From Anaeramoeba flamelloides (taxonomy: Eukaryota; Metamonada; Anaeramoebidae): 64,000 nucleotides of DNA. Below the pieces are notes generated by a model that ran no database searches, was not told where the DNA came from, and saw only the letters and a list, made by a program, of their open reading frames with translations. The stretch is taken from NCBI GenBank assembly GCA_027625915.1, contig JANTQA010000008.1:4891501-4955500 (forward strand), given 5' to 3'. A program made the translations under genes and the position numbers. This document shows positions 23,001 through 33,600 of this stretch, piece by piece; position 1 is the first letter of the stretch, and each line of letters opens with the position of its first letter.

Positions 23001-23698
23001 TCGTCTGATTCCTCATCTTCTTCATTATTTAATATATTGAGTTGGTTTTCATCACTTTTTTGTGAATATCCCAGTTTTAAATTTTCAAAACTAAATGTTT
23101 GAGTTAATTGTTTGTCACCATTGCTGCCATCACTACTATTACCATTTGGCTGTTGATCATTTATTGTTCTTTTTTTTTTGTTTTTTCTTTTGGATAAATA
23201 TTCAATTTTTTTTTTTTGAGAATTCTCAATCAAATATTTTTTAGAAAGCTTCTTTTTGAGTTTCTTTTCAAAATCTATTTCATCCATACTGTCCTCTGAT
23301 TGATCTTCCTCACTTGGTTGTTTTTTTCTGACATTCTCCCTTTCTTGTGATAACGAAAATAACAATTGCAAATTGTTATAGGCCTTGTCACGTGAGACAA
23401 AAGATGTAAAAAAGTATCCTTCGTTGCTTTCGTTTGTTGTGATCAGTATACTGTTTGGTAAGAAAACTACCAATGACTTTTTATTTATCGAGACAACATC
23501 ACCAAATTTAATAACCAGCTTTAATTGGAACAGCTTTGAATAAAAGAGAATAAAATTATCAGTCAAATATAACCTCCCCTGTTTTAAGATCTTTTTTTTA
23601 TAAGCACAAATGTGCTCGGATACTAATTTCTCCTTCTTGGGCAACCCAAACAGTTTTCTTAATGCCTCATTGCGCATGAAATATTCAATATTAGACAC
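20003..23698 (-). CDS. GRAM-PH-VASt domain membrane-contact lipid-transfer protein
   Basis: Likely sterol or lipid carrier of the GRAMD1/Lam (Ltc) type, held in the ER at membrane contact sites. Approximate residues: GRAM domain 1-115 (LLQGRLY-like KQGRLYLTDNFILFYS, then YFFTSFVSRDKAY); Lys/Glu-rich linker; PH domain 388-490 (GYLRMYDNSINQWKNRYFVM ... WFQAIRIYSG); acidic and Lys/Glu-repeat linker; VASt/StART-like domain about 824-985 (HTEYSKLI, GGGPFV, APVAQHYKLFW); transmembrane helix about 1091-1108; then a C-terminal coiled coil. Codon 1 at 23698 is GTG and sits directly after a TTTTTAG acceptor with an upstream in-frame stop. Either a short 5' exon is missing or translation starts at ATG 23677 (MRNEALRKLFG). 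Domain functions are from family knowledge; the substrate is unknown. Confidence 0.88.
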   Translation of the reverse strand: MSNIEYFMRNEALRKLFGLPKKEKLVSEHICAYKKKILKQGRLYLTDNFILFYSKLFQLKLVIKFGDVVSINKKSLVVFLPNSILITTNESNEGYFFTSFVSRDKAYNNLQLLFSLSQERENVRKKQPSEEDQSEDSMDEIDFEKKLKKKLSKKYLIENSQKKKIEYLSKRKNKKKRTINDQQPNGNSSDGSNGDKQLTQTFSFENLKLGYSQKSDENQLNILNNEEDEESDEEIEKENEEKKEKEEQEEEKNNEKDNEFNETEIKENKEKEQNKIKKSHNVRHNVRNRVSKKSSIHLGLKILKSKQNRSTKQKGKKEEGKGQEGNLMIKKVFPKNTIENESIFKLIQNQQSEINPNQNNNNNNANTNNKTKARTKTSDNLERRKLLQSRELIKGYLRMYDNSINQWKNRYFVMIEYLLCFYHNEYRSKKLGEIDLRGSKLEKKVEPIKEFNGFVFKIKPKNGKILKFIANSKKDIKKWFQAIRIYSGKSLNSNQIILEENPNSAKDDGNGRSLNDGENDGDDGDNYNWASNNNKELYDDLDYGNSFEDFNQYFDDDSSEHSDNGKHNNYNIENLKKKGLKTRRNKQNKSLDFVLINKSKANQTKKNKEIKIKKRVSSSSTKRNIKTNQRNEKKSTNKSSDLVLDFEFSSNLKKITQTKRREKDKEKEKDKEKEKEIDREKDQETVKEKDKEKDKDKERGRKQDKRKGKRKGNIKKKEKSKEKEKENEENQKSKQSKNSVYINKNKYNENKENNDDLYDEEEYENDDDDGEEEEEEEESNISDGEDEDNNNSINELNIPEECKEDLKPRKLQNKKEILKTTFPASIIACWHIIYNQKECHTEYSKLINSVDLEIGEWEKNQDNTYKRVIRESVELKGGGPFVSQKTAPVAQHYKLFWYNSKRFSIEVQQILSNAPYSDAFEMFLVHDFVQNSEGETNYTVTLEIKFIKFCLLKKIVKEKSISAQRASIVTWKNTIIKYIGDYLKKNGDPAKLVEMSKSKNSNKTNKRTNTNKGKIRRKIKGKGRVKEHMTRGNKGGTKNKMNERQFEKEKQKIIEQNKQLIKSQINKKIQNIEKNLKINDNDYNSILKEIKKNIFIILFLFLVIIGSEAFHSFKVKNYKKNFEILNNKTLIIEDQLTLLAEFDEYYSKIAEKDLKKYSKYQKLQEFEKEIDFWSKSFEQFDNFLSKNVERLNNWETDLISSEKKIRQLLLEIEGLNQKIKIIKHIKKENES

Positions 23699-26084
23699 TA
23701 AAAATTATGATTTTTTTGGTGACTCTATAAAAAATGGAATTGTTGAAAAAATAATCCAAGAATCCTTTTAGACTTTACTCTTGGAACCAAAATTAGATTT
23801 AAGACTACCCTTAAAAAAAGCGCATTTTAATGATCAATCAATCTAATTAACAAAATCGTTAAATTTTATCCACATTTTTGCCATTATAAGAAAGGTAACA
23901 AAGAAAAGTTGGAGAACCAATTCCAAACAACAAGAGGTATTGTGAGAATTTATTCCTGAATATAAAATTAAATACACTAGTATTTGAAGATTAAATGGGA
24001 AAACTTTCACTCTATTTATTTTTTTATTTTGACAAAGAAACTTTGAGAAATTATTAGTAATATTTCTATTTGTTTGTTTGGTAATTTTTATTTTATACAC
24101 TATTTTCTCTTTTGGGTAAATTAAGAAATAAAAATTAAAGTCAGTTGTGTATTGAAAAATAAATAAGAAGCAGAAATTTTGTCCCATTTAAATATCAAAT
24201 ACCAGTAATTGGTTATTCTTTTTTGATTAAATCTAAGTCGAAAAGTTAAAAAGTAATTGAAAAAAGTTCTCTTTTCATGTCATTGAAATTAGATAGTGAA
24301 AACTTTTTGAAAACTTTTTTCTTGTTTACTTTTTTGAAAAAAAGCGAAAACTTTTAAAAATTTTCAAACTTTTATCTAGTTTTATATTTTAAAAAAGTGG
24401 TGACTCAGCATTTAAAAGTGGGATAGAGGTTGAAAGTCGAAGATAATCACTTGTTTTTCAAAAAGTTGTTTCTCTAGCAAAACAAATATAGTTTAAAAAC
24501 TTTTCATGATAATTATCGAAGAAAAAAAAAAATTGAGGATTTTTTGAGAATCTATGTTTCATAAGGAAAAGGTTTGGAATTGAAATTTAAAGTATCTTGT
24601 GTTTTTACCCTGGTTTTGTTGTTGGTAATTCTCGTCAAAATTTATCAAATAAGATCTAAGAACGAAAAAAGTCCTATTTTGTTGAAATTTTGTCAGTCGT
24701 CATATTTTGAAAATGCAAAAGAAGGTTGGGAAAAAACAATTTTTTGAGAAAATTTCTTCTTTGGTGAAAAGATCATACCCTAGTACCTTATTAGTAATTC
24801 TGTTATTAATATTTTTCATGTAGTGTGATGGTTTAGAAGTATGAAATTTTCATGCAAAAAGGTTAAAAGGTAACAAAATGGCAAAAATTTAAGTATTATT
24901 GGGAGTTATATTCAGGTGAGGTTCAAATTTTACAAAAGCTAAACAAAGTATTTGATGTTGTATAAAATTCATCAAAGTCCAAATTTTCTAAAAATAAAGA
25001 AAGTCATTTTTTATTTAACTCATCTAGTGAAATTTTTTTAAAATAACAAAAAAGAGGGTAATTTTTGTAAATTTTATTTTATTTAATCGAATGCTAAAAA
25101 CTCCTAAATGTTTCCCACACATAGCCTCAACCCAAATTTGTTTTCAAACTAACAATTAGTTTGTGAGAGAAACAATACAAACAAAAAAAATTGACTTCAA
25201 AAATAAACCCAAAATTTTGGGTGTTCTATTTAAAATATCAAATCAAGTAAATGATATCCTGCCAAGCATTATATTTAACTTCAATTTTAGAAATAACCAA
25301 AAGATCCAAAACCAAATACAAGTAAAGGCAAAATCATCATTCCTTGATGGGAATTGTTATGATTTATCGAGATAATGGAATAATTCAAGAAACCCAATGC
25401 CAAAAACCATCAACAATCTGATCTTTTAAAAGTTAGAGTTGTTTATCGAGAATGTGTGAAATGATCTTCATTTTTAAACTCAGAAAATGATGATTATTTT
25501 TCTTTTTCATTACCATGTTTCTTAATAAGCTTGTTCTAGTTTAGGTAGCTAAAAATTTATTATTCATTTTTCATTGAAAATATAACATAAAATGATTTTT
25601 TAATCCCGATTAAAGAATATTACCATGAACTGAATCACAATTTAAATAATAATCGATCAAAGAGACTTGAGTCAACTTATTGAATCACCAAGCTAAGTGT
25701 TAAGATAGTTGTATTAATATTGACTTTTACAAAATTTAAAATAATGTAATCCAAGACAAATAGGGTTTGTGGTTTTACTAAATAAATTTTTTAGATATAT
25801 ATATATATATTTTTTAATTAATTCGACTAAATAATCCCTATAAAAATTGTAAACATTTCGAAAAAAACTTCAAATTCATCAACTGTTTCAGGTTTTTTGA
25901 TAATTCATAATTTAATTAATAAATTTGATAAAATTAAAACAATTTTTCACGAAATTAATCCAATTGTAAAACAATTCGAAAGTTCACTAAATAATATCTT
26001 TTAATTTTTACTACTCAAAAAAAAAAAAAAAATTAGGAAAAAATATATTTTTCAGATAGAAAAAAAAAAAAACAAAGTTGTTTT

Positions 26085-26215
26085 TTTATTATTAAATAAG
26101 TTTAAATTATACTCTAAATGTCTTTTTGTTCAAAGTTCCTTAAATATAATTTTTATGTAATATCATAGATACACAATTATTTGAGGGGAAGACTAAACAA
26201 TTTTTCTATAGTTAA
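26085..26215 (-). mobile_element. LINE 3' UTR fragment
   Basis: Matches the 3' end of the LINE at 16606-18640 in the same orientation: a T-rich run, then AATTATACTCTAAATG versus AATTACACTCTAAGTG, then the region around ATCATAGAT. It is a short truncated copy. Confidence 0.6.
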
Positions 26216-26717
26216 AAAGCAAATTCATAAAATTGAAAAGAAAAAAGAAAAAAATAAGAAGAAAATTTTAGAAATAAATATAAGAATTTATTTGGTAAAA
26301 TTAAAAAAAAAATCGATATTTAATTAATAATACAGCCAATCATAACCAACATACTTTTGAATTAATTGGGTATTGTATGATAATTGATCTTGAATGTTCA
26401 TTTCTTGATTTTTGTTTAATTTTTATTTTTTATTTTTTTTTATTTCTCTCCTTTATTTCCAAGTTACACATATTTTAAATTTTCAGAATCTCAGAATTAG
26501 TAAGTAAAAACATGAACTTTTTCATTTGTCACTCTATTTCCAAAGATGAAGAAGATTCAGATGGGCAAAAAATTGGGGAAAATCAACAAAAATAAATTGT
26601 TTAATTCAAATAAAATAAGTTCAAAATTGATAAATTTCCCTTATAAAATGATTTCTGGTTTTATTTTTAATTTTTTTTTTAAATTTTTTACTAAAATTTC
26701 TAATTTTTTTAAAATTA

Positions 26718-27035
26718 ATATTTTTTTTTTTTTTTTAATCAAGATAAAATATAAAATAAAATTCGGTTGTCATTAAAATTTAATATCCTTTCATAAATTA
26801 AAGTTAAAAATCATAGATTTTACAACTATAAAAAAACGAAAATATATCCAAACATTTTGGATGTAAAAATATTCTCTTCAGAGTGATTTCTTTTATTTTG
26901 TTTTGAAATATTTATCAATTTTTTTCATATTTAAAAAATTAAAAATAATCAATATTTTCCATAATTTCCATCTGTTCATATTTACACGTTTAAGACAATG
27001 TGCAAAAATAATTTGAGTTTTTATTTAGTATAAAA
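26718..27035 (-). mobile_element. LINE 3' fragment
   Basis: Begins at a T-run (about 26720-26736, possible poly(A) tail of a minus-strand element). It matches the LINE 3' UTR and zinc-knuckle region of the 16606 copy, for example AAAATCATAGATTT, TAATCAATATTTTCCATAAT and TGTTCATATTT. It is degenerate and overlaps in content with the fragment at 26085, so it is a separate insertion. Confidence 0.6.
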
Positions 27036-27342
27036 AAAATTTTTTTTATGAAGACAGCACTTTTTAAAATGTGAAGTTTTTTTATGACTTTTATCTAGTT
27101 TTCAATTTATAAAAAAACGGAAAATTTTTCATTATTAAAAATTATTTATACAATTTCTATTTAAATGCAGTGAAAACTCAACCTCTAAATTAAATATAGA
27201 GTCAGAAGAAGAGTTTCTATTTTTAAAAAAAATCATCAGCTTTATTTAAATAAAAAACTTGAATAAGTTATAAGTCTAACAATCAAAAATAAAAAAGGTA
27301 TTCACTTTATTAAAATAACCATACATTATACCAAAAACTAAA

Positions 27343-27542
27343 TTTCATAATAAATGTTCAATTGTTTTTTTATTCTATTTTTTTTTTATTTTTTTTTATT
27401 TTATTTATAGACGAAAAACAAAGATTTCTAGTGTATAGAACTGAATACTAAAATAGTAATTTTTTTATTATAATTGATAACTTCAATTTATAAAAATATT
27501 TATTTTCAAAATTAGATTATTAATGGGCCAATGATTTTGAAA
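27343..27542. mobile_element. GGGCC-type MITE, copy 1
   Basis: A 200-bp element with inverted ends TTTCATAATAAATG and CCAATGATTTTGAAA. Its interior matches the element at 50402-50605 in reverse complement (GATAACTTCAATT and TTAATGGGCCAA shared). It is non-coding. Confidence 0.55.
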
Positions 27543-27870
27543 TGGAGTTTATTTTATACTTTTGTATTTTTTGGGCTTAAAATTAAAAAAATTTTTCCAC
27601 AAAATGAATCTAATATTTATTAGCCAATATAAAATCTTTAAAAATGTGATTATTAAGACCGAAAGAAGTGAAGAAAAAAAAGAGAAAGTAGTTTATTAAT
27701 AACTTTGGATAGTAAAAGTTTCAGGTGTAAAAAAAAAAAAAAATTAAAATAAACTTATTATTGTTACTAGTTTAGATGAATTTGAAAATAGAACAAGTAT
27801 ATTTAAGACCTGAAGTATAAATTAATTAAATAATATAATAATAGAACAATTTTTGTTTAATTTTTTTTTT

Positions 27871-30656
27871 TTACAGTTCAAAAAATTCTGTTTCTTTTTC
27901 AAGATATTGTATGATTTCTTTTTCTTTAAGTAAAGGTATTATTTCTTTTTTAATTTTTTGATAATAGTCATTGATCCATTTTTTTTCATATTGTGTTAAC
28001 ATTTTTTCATCAATTAAATCTCTTTGGAAAGGAACTAAAGAAACTGTTTCAAATGTTTGATATTCTTTGTGGTAAGTTTCTTTATGTAATTTATTTTCCA
28101 TAGTTGGTAAAGTTGTTTTGCATAAAATGATATTTTCAATTCTAATACCAAACAGTCCTTCAGCATAAAATCCAGGTTCATTCGATACAAACATTCCTGG
28201 CATAATTTTATTATCTGATAAATGTCTTGATGTAATTCTAGGTGGGTACTCATGAACACATAAGCAACAACCAATTCCATGTCCTATATATAATTTGAAA
28301 ATAATTATTTTTAATAAAATTTAATGGAAATATATTAGCATCTAATTAAATGATGATCATTTGAAATATTTGAATTTTTTTGTAAATATATATATATATA
28401 AGCTAATTCCAAAAAAGAGTGACAAATTTATTTTAAAATATCTTTATTAAACTAAATTCTAATAAAGCTATTTAAATATCCACAATTGTTATTTACTATT
28501 AATTGATTTGTCATAATAATCCTATTTGTTAGTTTGAAATTTGCTTTAATAAAAGATATGTAAAGTTTCTGATCACAATTTTAAATGATATTTTTAAAGT
28601 GGTGAAAATTGGTGATTATTTTTTTCTTGTTGATTTAAAAAATCGTTTTCCTAAGAAGTTTTTTTTCTTGTCAAAATTTATAAGATAAAGGAAAACTTAT
28701 AATAGTATTTTATTGTTAAAAAAAAATCGTTTGGATCATTATTATAATTGTTGATATTTTATTGAATTACGTCTTGCCTCGAATTGTAACTCATTTTATC
28801 AAAAAAGAAAGTGAAATTTTTTTTATTTTTTTACAAATATTTTGATGTATTCGATTTGTCCAAAAATACACAATAAGGATTGATTTAATCAATATCAGTA
28901 TTTTTCTTAATGTTTTCAACATCTATTTATGAATAGAAGAACTTAAAAAGAGAATATCATATGAAAGATAAAAAAAATTTTTTTTACACTTTTTTGGGTT
29001 ATAATCTTGCCTATATTATAACTTTGACTAAAAAAACTCTAAATAAATTTCGTGTTTTAGATAAATAGGAGGTAATGTTATTGAAATACCTCTTCTAATT
29101 AACAATATAAAAAAAAAATTACACCTTTTTTTCGAAATAGCTTGTATATATATATATATATAATAAAATATAATTCTTTAGATTAAAGTAAGAAAAGACA
29201 AAAAAAATCCAATCATTAAGTAAAAAATAATGATAAAAATATTTCTGAAATAAATACCTGTTCCGTGTTTATAATCGATACCTAGGTTCCACAAAGGTTG
29301 TCTTGCATAAAAGTCTAAAACCATTGGATCCATTCTTGTTGAGGGGAAGATTGCAGATGCAAGAGCGATGTGTCCCTGTAAAACAGCTGTGAAGCATTTT
29401 TTTTCGTATTCTGTGGGTGTTCCCAAATGTATGGTTCTTGTTATATCTGTAGTTCCTTCTAAATATTGCCCACCGGAATCAATTAACAGCATTTCGTTTT
29501 CGATCATCTTTGATTCCCCCTCTTCTGGCTTATAGTGTATGATTGCGCCGTTTGGGCCCGCGCCAACTATTGCATCAAAGCTCTCTGAAAGGTAATTTTC
29601 TTGCTGTGAACGGAATTGAATTAATTTTTCAGATATTTGGTATTCTGTTAATTTTTCTTCTTTTGAATTCTTCATTTTGTTGTTGAACCAATATAGGAAT
29701 TGTATGAGCGCAACTGCGTCCTTCCTATGCGCGATTTTCATTCCTTCTATTTCCTTTTCGTTCTTGATTGCCTTCATTTCTTGAATTGGCGACTTGCCTT
29801 TGATAAGGTTTGGATCGTCATTTAATTTGTTGACGAAAAAAGAGGAGAGGCTATCATCGATCCAAACTTTTCCTAATTTAAATTGTTGCTCCAAAATTTC
29901 AAGAACAGATTTGGGATCGTAAGGCAAAATTTGGATTTTTGAATTTTCAAGTTTTTCAAGTACACTTTCTTTTAATCTTTCTTTGTTAACAAAAAAAAAT
30001 ACTTCGTGTTGGGTGATTAATAAATACGAAATTACCACAGGGTTGTTTTTAACATCAGAACCCCTGACATTTAATGTCCAACAGATTTCGCTTACATTTG
30101 AAATTAAAAAAGATTCGGCTAGTTTTTTTTCCATTTGCTCTCGGATCCTGATTAATTTGCTGTCGATCGTTTCCCCGGCAATTTCCAATGGGTGCTCAAA
30201 CACAGGTGTTAATTCTAATGGTGGCCTTTTTTCTCCCCAGAGCTCATCAATTGGATTACTTTCGAGGATTTTGAGTGTTATTTCGTTTTGGATCAGCGAT
30301 TCCTTTAAATTATTATATTCTCCAATACTCGTGGTGACACCATCAATCCCAATGACGCTTTCCTTTTGCATATTTTCTGCACACCATTTCGTTAAACTCA
30401 AGTCTGTTCCCATTTTCATTAATTTCCAGTCAGATGATAATTGCATGCCCGCCTGTAAAAAGTATCGCGAGTCTGTCCACAAAAATGCCTTGTCCTTGGT
30501 TACCAGCGCAGTGCCATTCGATCCAGTAAAGTTGCTAATAAAAGACCTTCTGTGGTAATGTTTTGGTGTGTACTCTGAATTGTGTGGATCAGAGTTTTTG
30601 ACAATGATCGCACTAATTCCTAGTTCTTCAAATTTGGAGCGTAACTCTTGAAGCAT
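27871..30656 (-). CDS. Xaa-Pro aminopeptidase (aminopeptidase P, M24B)
   Basis: Metallopeptidase removing the N-terminal residue from peptides with Pro at position 2; of the cytosolic XPNPEP1 type. Exons 30656-29258 and 28283-27871 (minus) join across a 974-bp intron (donor G|GTATTT, acceptor TATAG). Codon G|GA regenerates KHGTGHGIG. Total 1812 nt, 603 aa, close to the roughly 620 aa of animal XPNPEP1. The creatinase-like N-domain has SNFTGSNGTALVT and WTDSRYF. Metal ligands are all present: D393 (LIDSGG), D404 (TTDITRT), H468 (HGIG), E502 (NEPG) and E516 (RIEN). No signal peptide is visible. The start ATG opens the conserved domain directly. Within exon 2, overlapping frames are artefacts. 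Confidence 0.95.
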
Positions 30657-33600
30657 ATTTTAATAAAAAACTATTTTAAAAAAAAAAAAATGAGAAAAAA
30701 AAAATGAAATGTTTGTGTCTTTACATTTTCAAAGAATCACGAAAGAATCTAAGAATGGTTTTAAATTGAAAGATTTAGGTAGGTGGTTTTTTTAGATTTT
30801 CAATTTTTAAAGCATCCAATTTTACTTTTTCATTCTACCTTTCAACACATCAATTAAAAAAACCGAATAATTTTTTCATCTTTGTCAAGAACAAAGTTTT
30901 CAGTTGAAAACTGTGAAACTATTTTGAGTAAAATCACTATTGGAAGAGTTCTATCATAATCTCATTCAAATTTACCATCAGTGAATTTCTTTTACAAAAA
31001 AAAAAGGAGAAATCTTTACAATCATAACAATTATCACAATTATACCTTTCTACCAAGATCATACCAAAATAAGATCAACTATTACAGAATCTCAATTAAA
31101 ACTGTTTCACAACAAAACCATCTCTCAAGCTATTCGAAATGTTTGTTGAAAGTTACTTTTACAATTTTGAAGTGTTTTACAATTTGAACTTGAACTTGAA
31201 AAGAGCATAGGGTCATTTATTTTTTTAAAAATTAATCTTTCTAAAGTCTATTTGAGAGACATTTTTCTTTTGTTTTGAATTTTGAAAGGAGTAATTTTTT
31301 GTTCCATTTCTTAAGAACAAAAATTCTTTTGGATGGTAAATAATAATACACAATAGCTAAATACCCTCTAAGGTGGAAGTCTAAAAGTAACTTTTAAAAT
31401 TAAATAAATTGTTATATAGTGGTGGAAATAACCGTTCGAACAACCTTTTACCCATTACGAAAAATTTAACTCAGGTTTTTTTTTCAGACTTGGGTATTGG
31501 AAGACCAGAAATCACTTATAGATTCTTGGTTCAGATCCAAATTGACTTTAGAGGTTAGATCTTTGATTAATCAAAATGGCTCAATTATACTAAATGCTTT
31601 TGTTTTTTAAAATTTCATCATATTTACAAAATTTGTGAGATTAATTGATTTTTTTATCAAAATTCAAAAATGAAATTTTGCTCATTTTTTTGTCAAAAAA
31701 TTACATTTTAATCTTCCAGTATCTTTATAATTCTTTTTTAAAATTTATTTAAAAAACCCTATTTCTTGTTTATAAACTGTTTTCATCCCATTGATTTGTT
31801 TCTTTTATTTCAAGAGTCAGCCAATATTTTTTGCATGAGTTAAATTTTAGTAATGGGTTAAAATAAAAAACACGGGTTAGTTACACCACTGTACTAATTG
31901 CAATTATATTATTAATTGTTAATTGAAACACTTTTTATCAGATATCTTCATAGATATATATATTCCTTAGCACCCAGGGTTGAGCAAAAACTTCAACAAA
32001 TATAAAAATAATAGATTTATAGGGTTAATGAGATTCTAATAAATTTATTTAATTATTTATCTTAAATCCAGACTTAGTTTTTAATATAACCATTTGGAAA
32101 AAAAGTGAAATACCGTTTTTAATTGGGAACATTTGTGAAAATGTCAAGTAAAATAAATCAAAAAATAGAAACCAATTAACTTCATAGAATAATTCATTAT
32201 TATTGTTTCAATCAAATCAACAAAAACATTTTAAGAATTTCTCTTGATTATCAAAATACAATCAGTGGTTGTTGGGGATCTCAACTATAGTCTATTTTTT
32301 AAACCAATTTTGTATAATTAGATCAAAGAAAAAAAAATATCCAAAAGATAGTATCAAAAAATTGTTTTTTGTACTGAATACTTCATTTTGTCTTTCTTTA
32401 TTTATTTATTCTTTTATTGATAGATCTTCTTTTTTATTTTTATAATTTTCCTAATTAAAAACCAACTTTCACTTTATTTCTCAAATGGTAAGGTTAAAAT
32501 AGTTCAAAGATAAAGTAGTAATGTTTACTTTTTTGATATAAGATTGAAAAATAATTTTTTCATTTTTACATTTTTTTTTTAAACTTTTTTTTTTTTAGTA
32601 TTCTTTAAATCAGATATGTATTACTATAATAAAAAATAAAAACAGTTTAAATTTTTTATTAATAATAACATTTTAAGAATTTGTTTAATTTTATGATAAG
32701 TGAAATATTTAATTAAAGATATAACTGAGAAAAAAATAAATATTTTTTTTTAGATAAATTTTCAATAAATATTGAAATTGAGAGAAAAATGAAATTTATT
32801 TTTTTAGGCCAAAATTAAAAGTTTACTATGAATTAATTTTGAAAATATCAATACAAGTAATAGAAACTAATTGAAAATAGAAAAAAAAATAATACTAATT
32901 TCATTTATTGCATTGCAATAAAATCGATAAAAATCCTTATAATAGATAAAGTAATCTTCCTTAAAATAAAAAAAAATAAATAACTAACTAACTTTGGAAT
33001 ATTATAAAGATAATAAAATAATCTTTGAAATCAAGAAAATATTTTTTTTTGAATTTTTTACATTCGTAAAAATTTGAAAAAAATCTTAGCGAAAATTGAA
33101 ATTTTCATATCTAAATTAATTCAGATCTTGTAAAATAATTTTTGATCTTTAGTTTCTTATTCAATTATAATATTTATTCTATTTCTAGATTTTAAAATAT
33201 CAAAAATTAAAAAAAAAACAAATAATTACCCGAATCAAACTGTTGGTCAAATAATTTAAATTTAAATATAATTATTTATTGAAATGGGTGTTAAATGTTT
33301 ACCAATACAAATTCGGGTACACGATGCCCCACTTTTTGGAGTCGTTTAATACCAATTTATAAACCAAGGTTTGTAGAACCTTATTTATTGCTAATAATAC
33401 TTCTATCGGATTCTTACTCATTCTGTTTTAGAGTGTGGATAATTTTAAGTTAGTCATGTTAAGGATATAATATTTTTTTACTTATATTTTAATTATTTTT
33501 CTTTATCTCTTTTTTATTTAGTAAATTTTCTTTGATTTTTCCTTTCTCACAATAAATAATTGGATGTTAAATGTTGTAGAGAAAAAATCTATTTTTTTTT

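Larger units (their letters stand above)
23705..27870. other. Intergenic with LINE fragments and a MITE
   Basis: A 4.2-kb AT-rich spacer. It contains two LINE 3' fragments, one inverted-repeat element (27343-27542) and a TA tract near 25794. Open frames at 23843-24187 (-) and 25163-25375 (+, no ATG) show no recognisable domain and I do not call them genes. Confidence 0.5.

Noticed and set aside
23843-24187. A 114-codon minus-strand frame
   Set aside because: Low-complexity hydrophobic and Lys-rich text with no domain. It lies upstream of the GRAM gene, where promoter or 5' UTR is expected.
25163-25375. A 70-codon frame without ATG
   Set aside because: Starts with GTG after a stop, has no acceptor-like partner exon and no recognised domain.
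30981-31187. A 68-codon plus-strand frame upstream of the aminopeptidase
   Set aside because: Asn/Tyr-rich, no homology recognised, and located in the probable promoter region.
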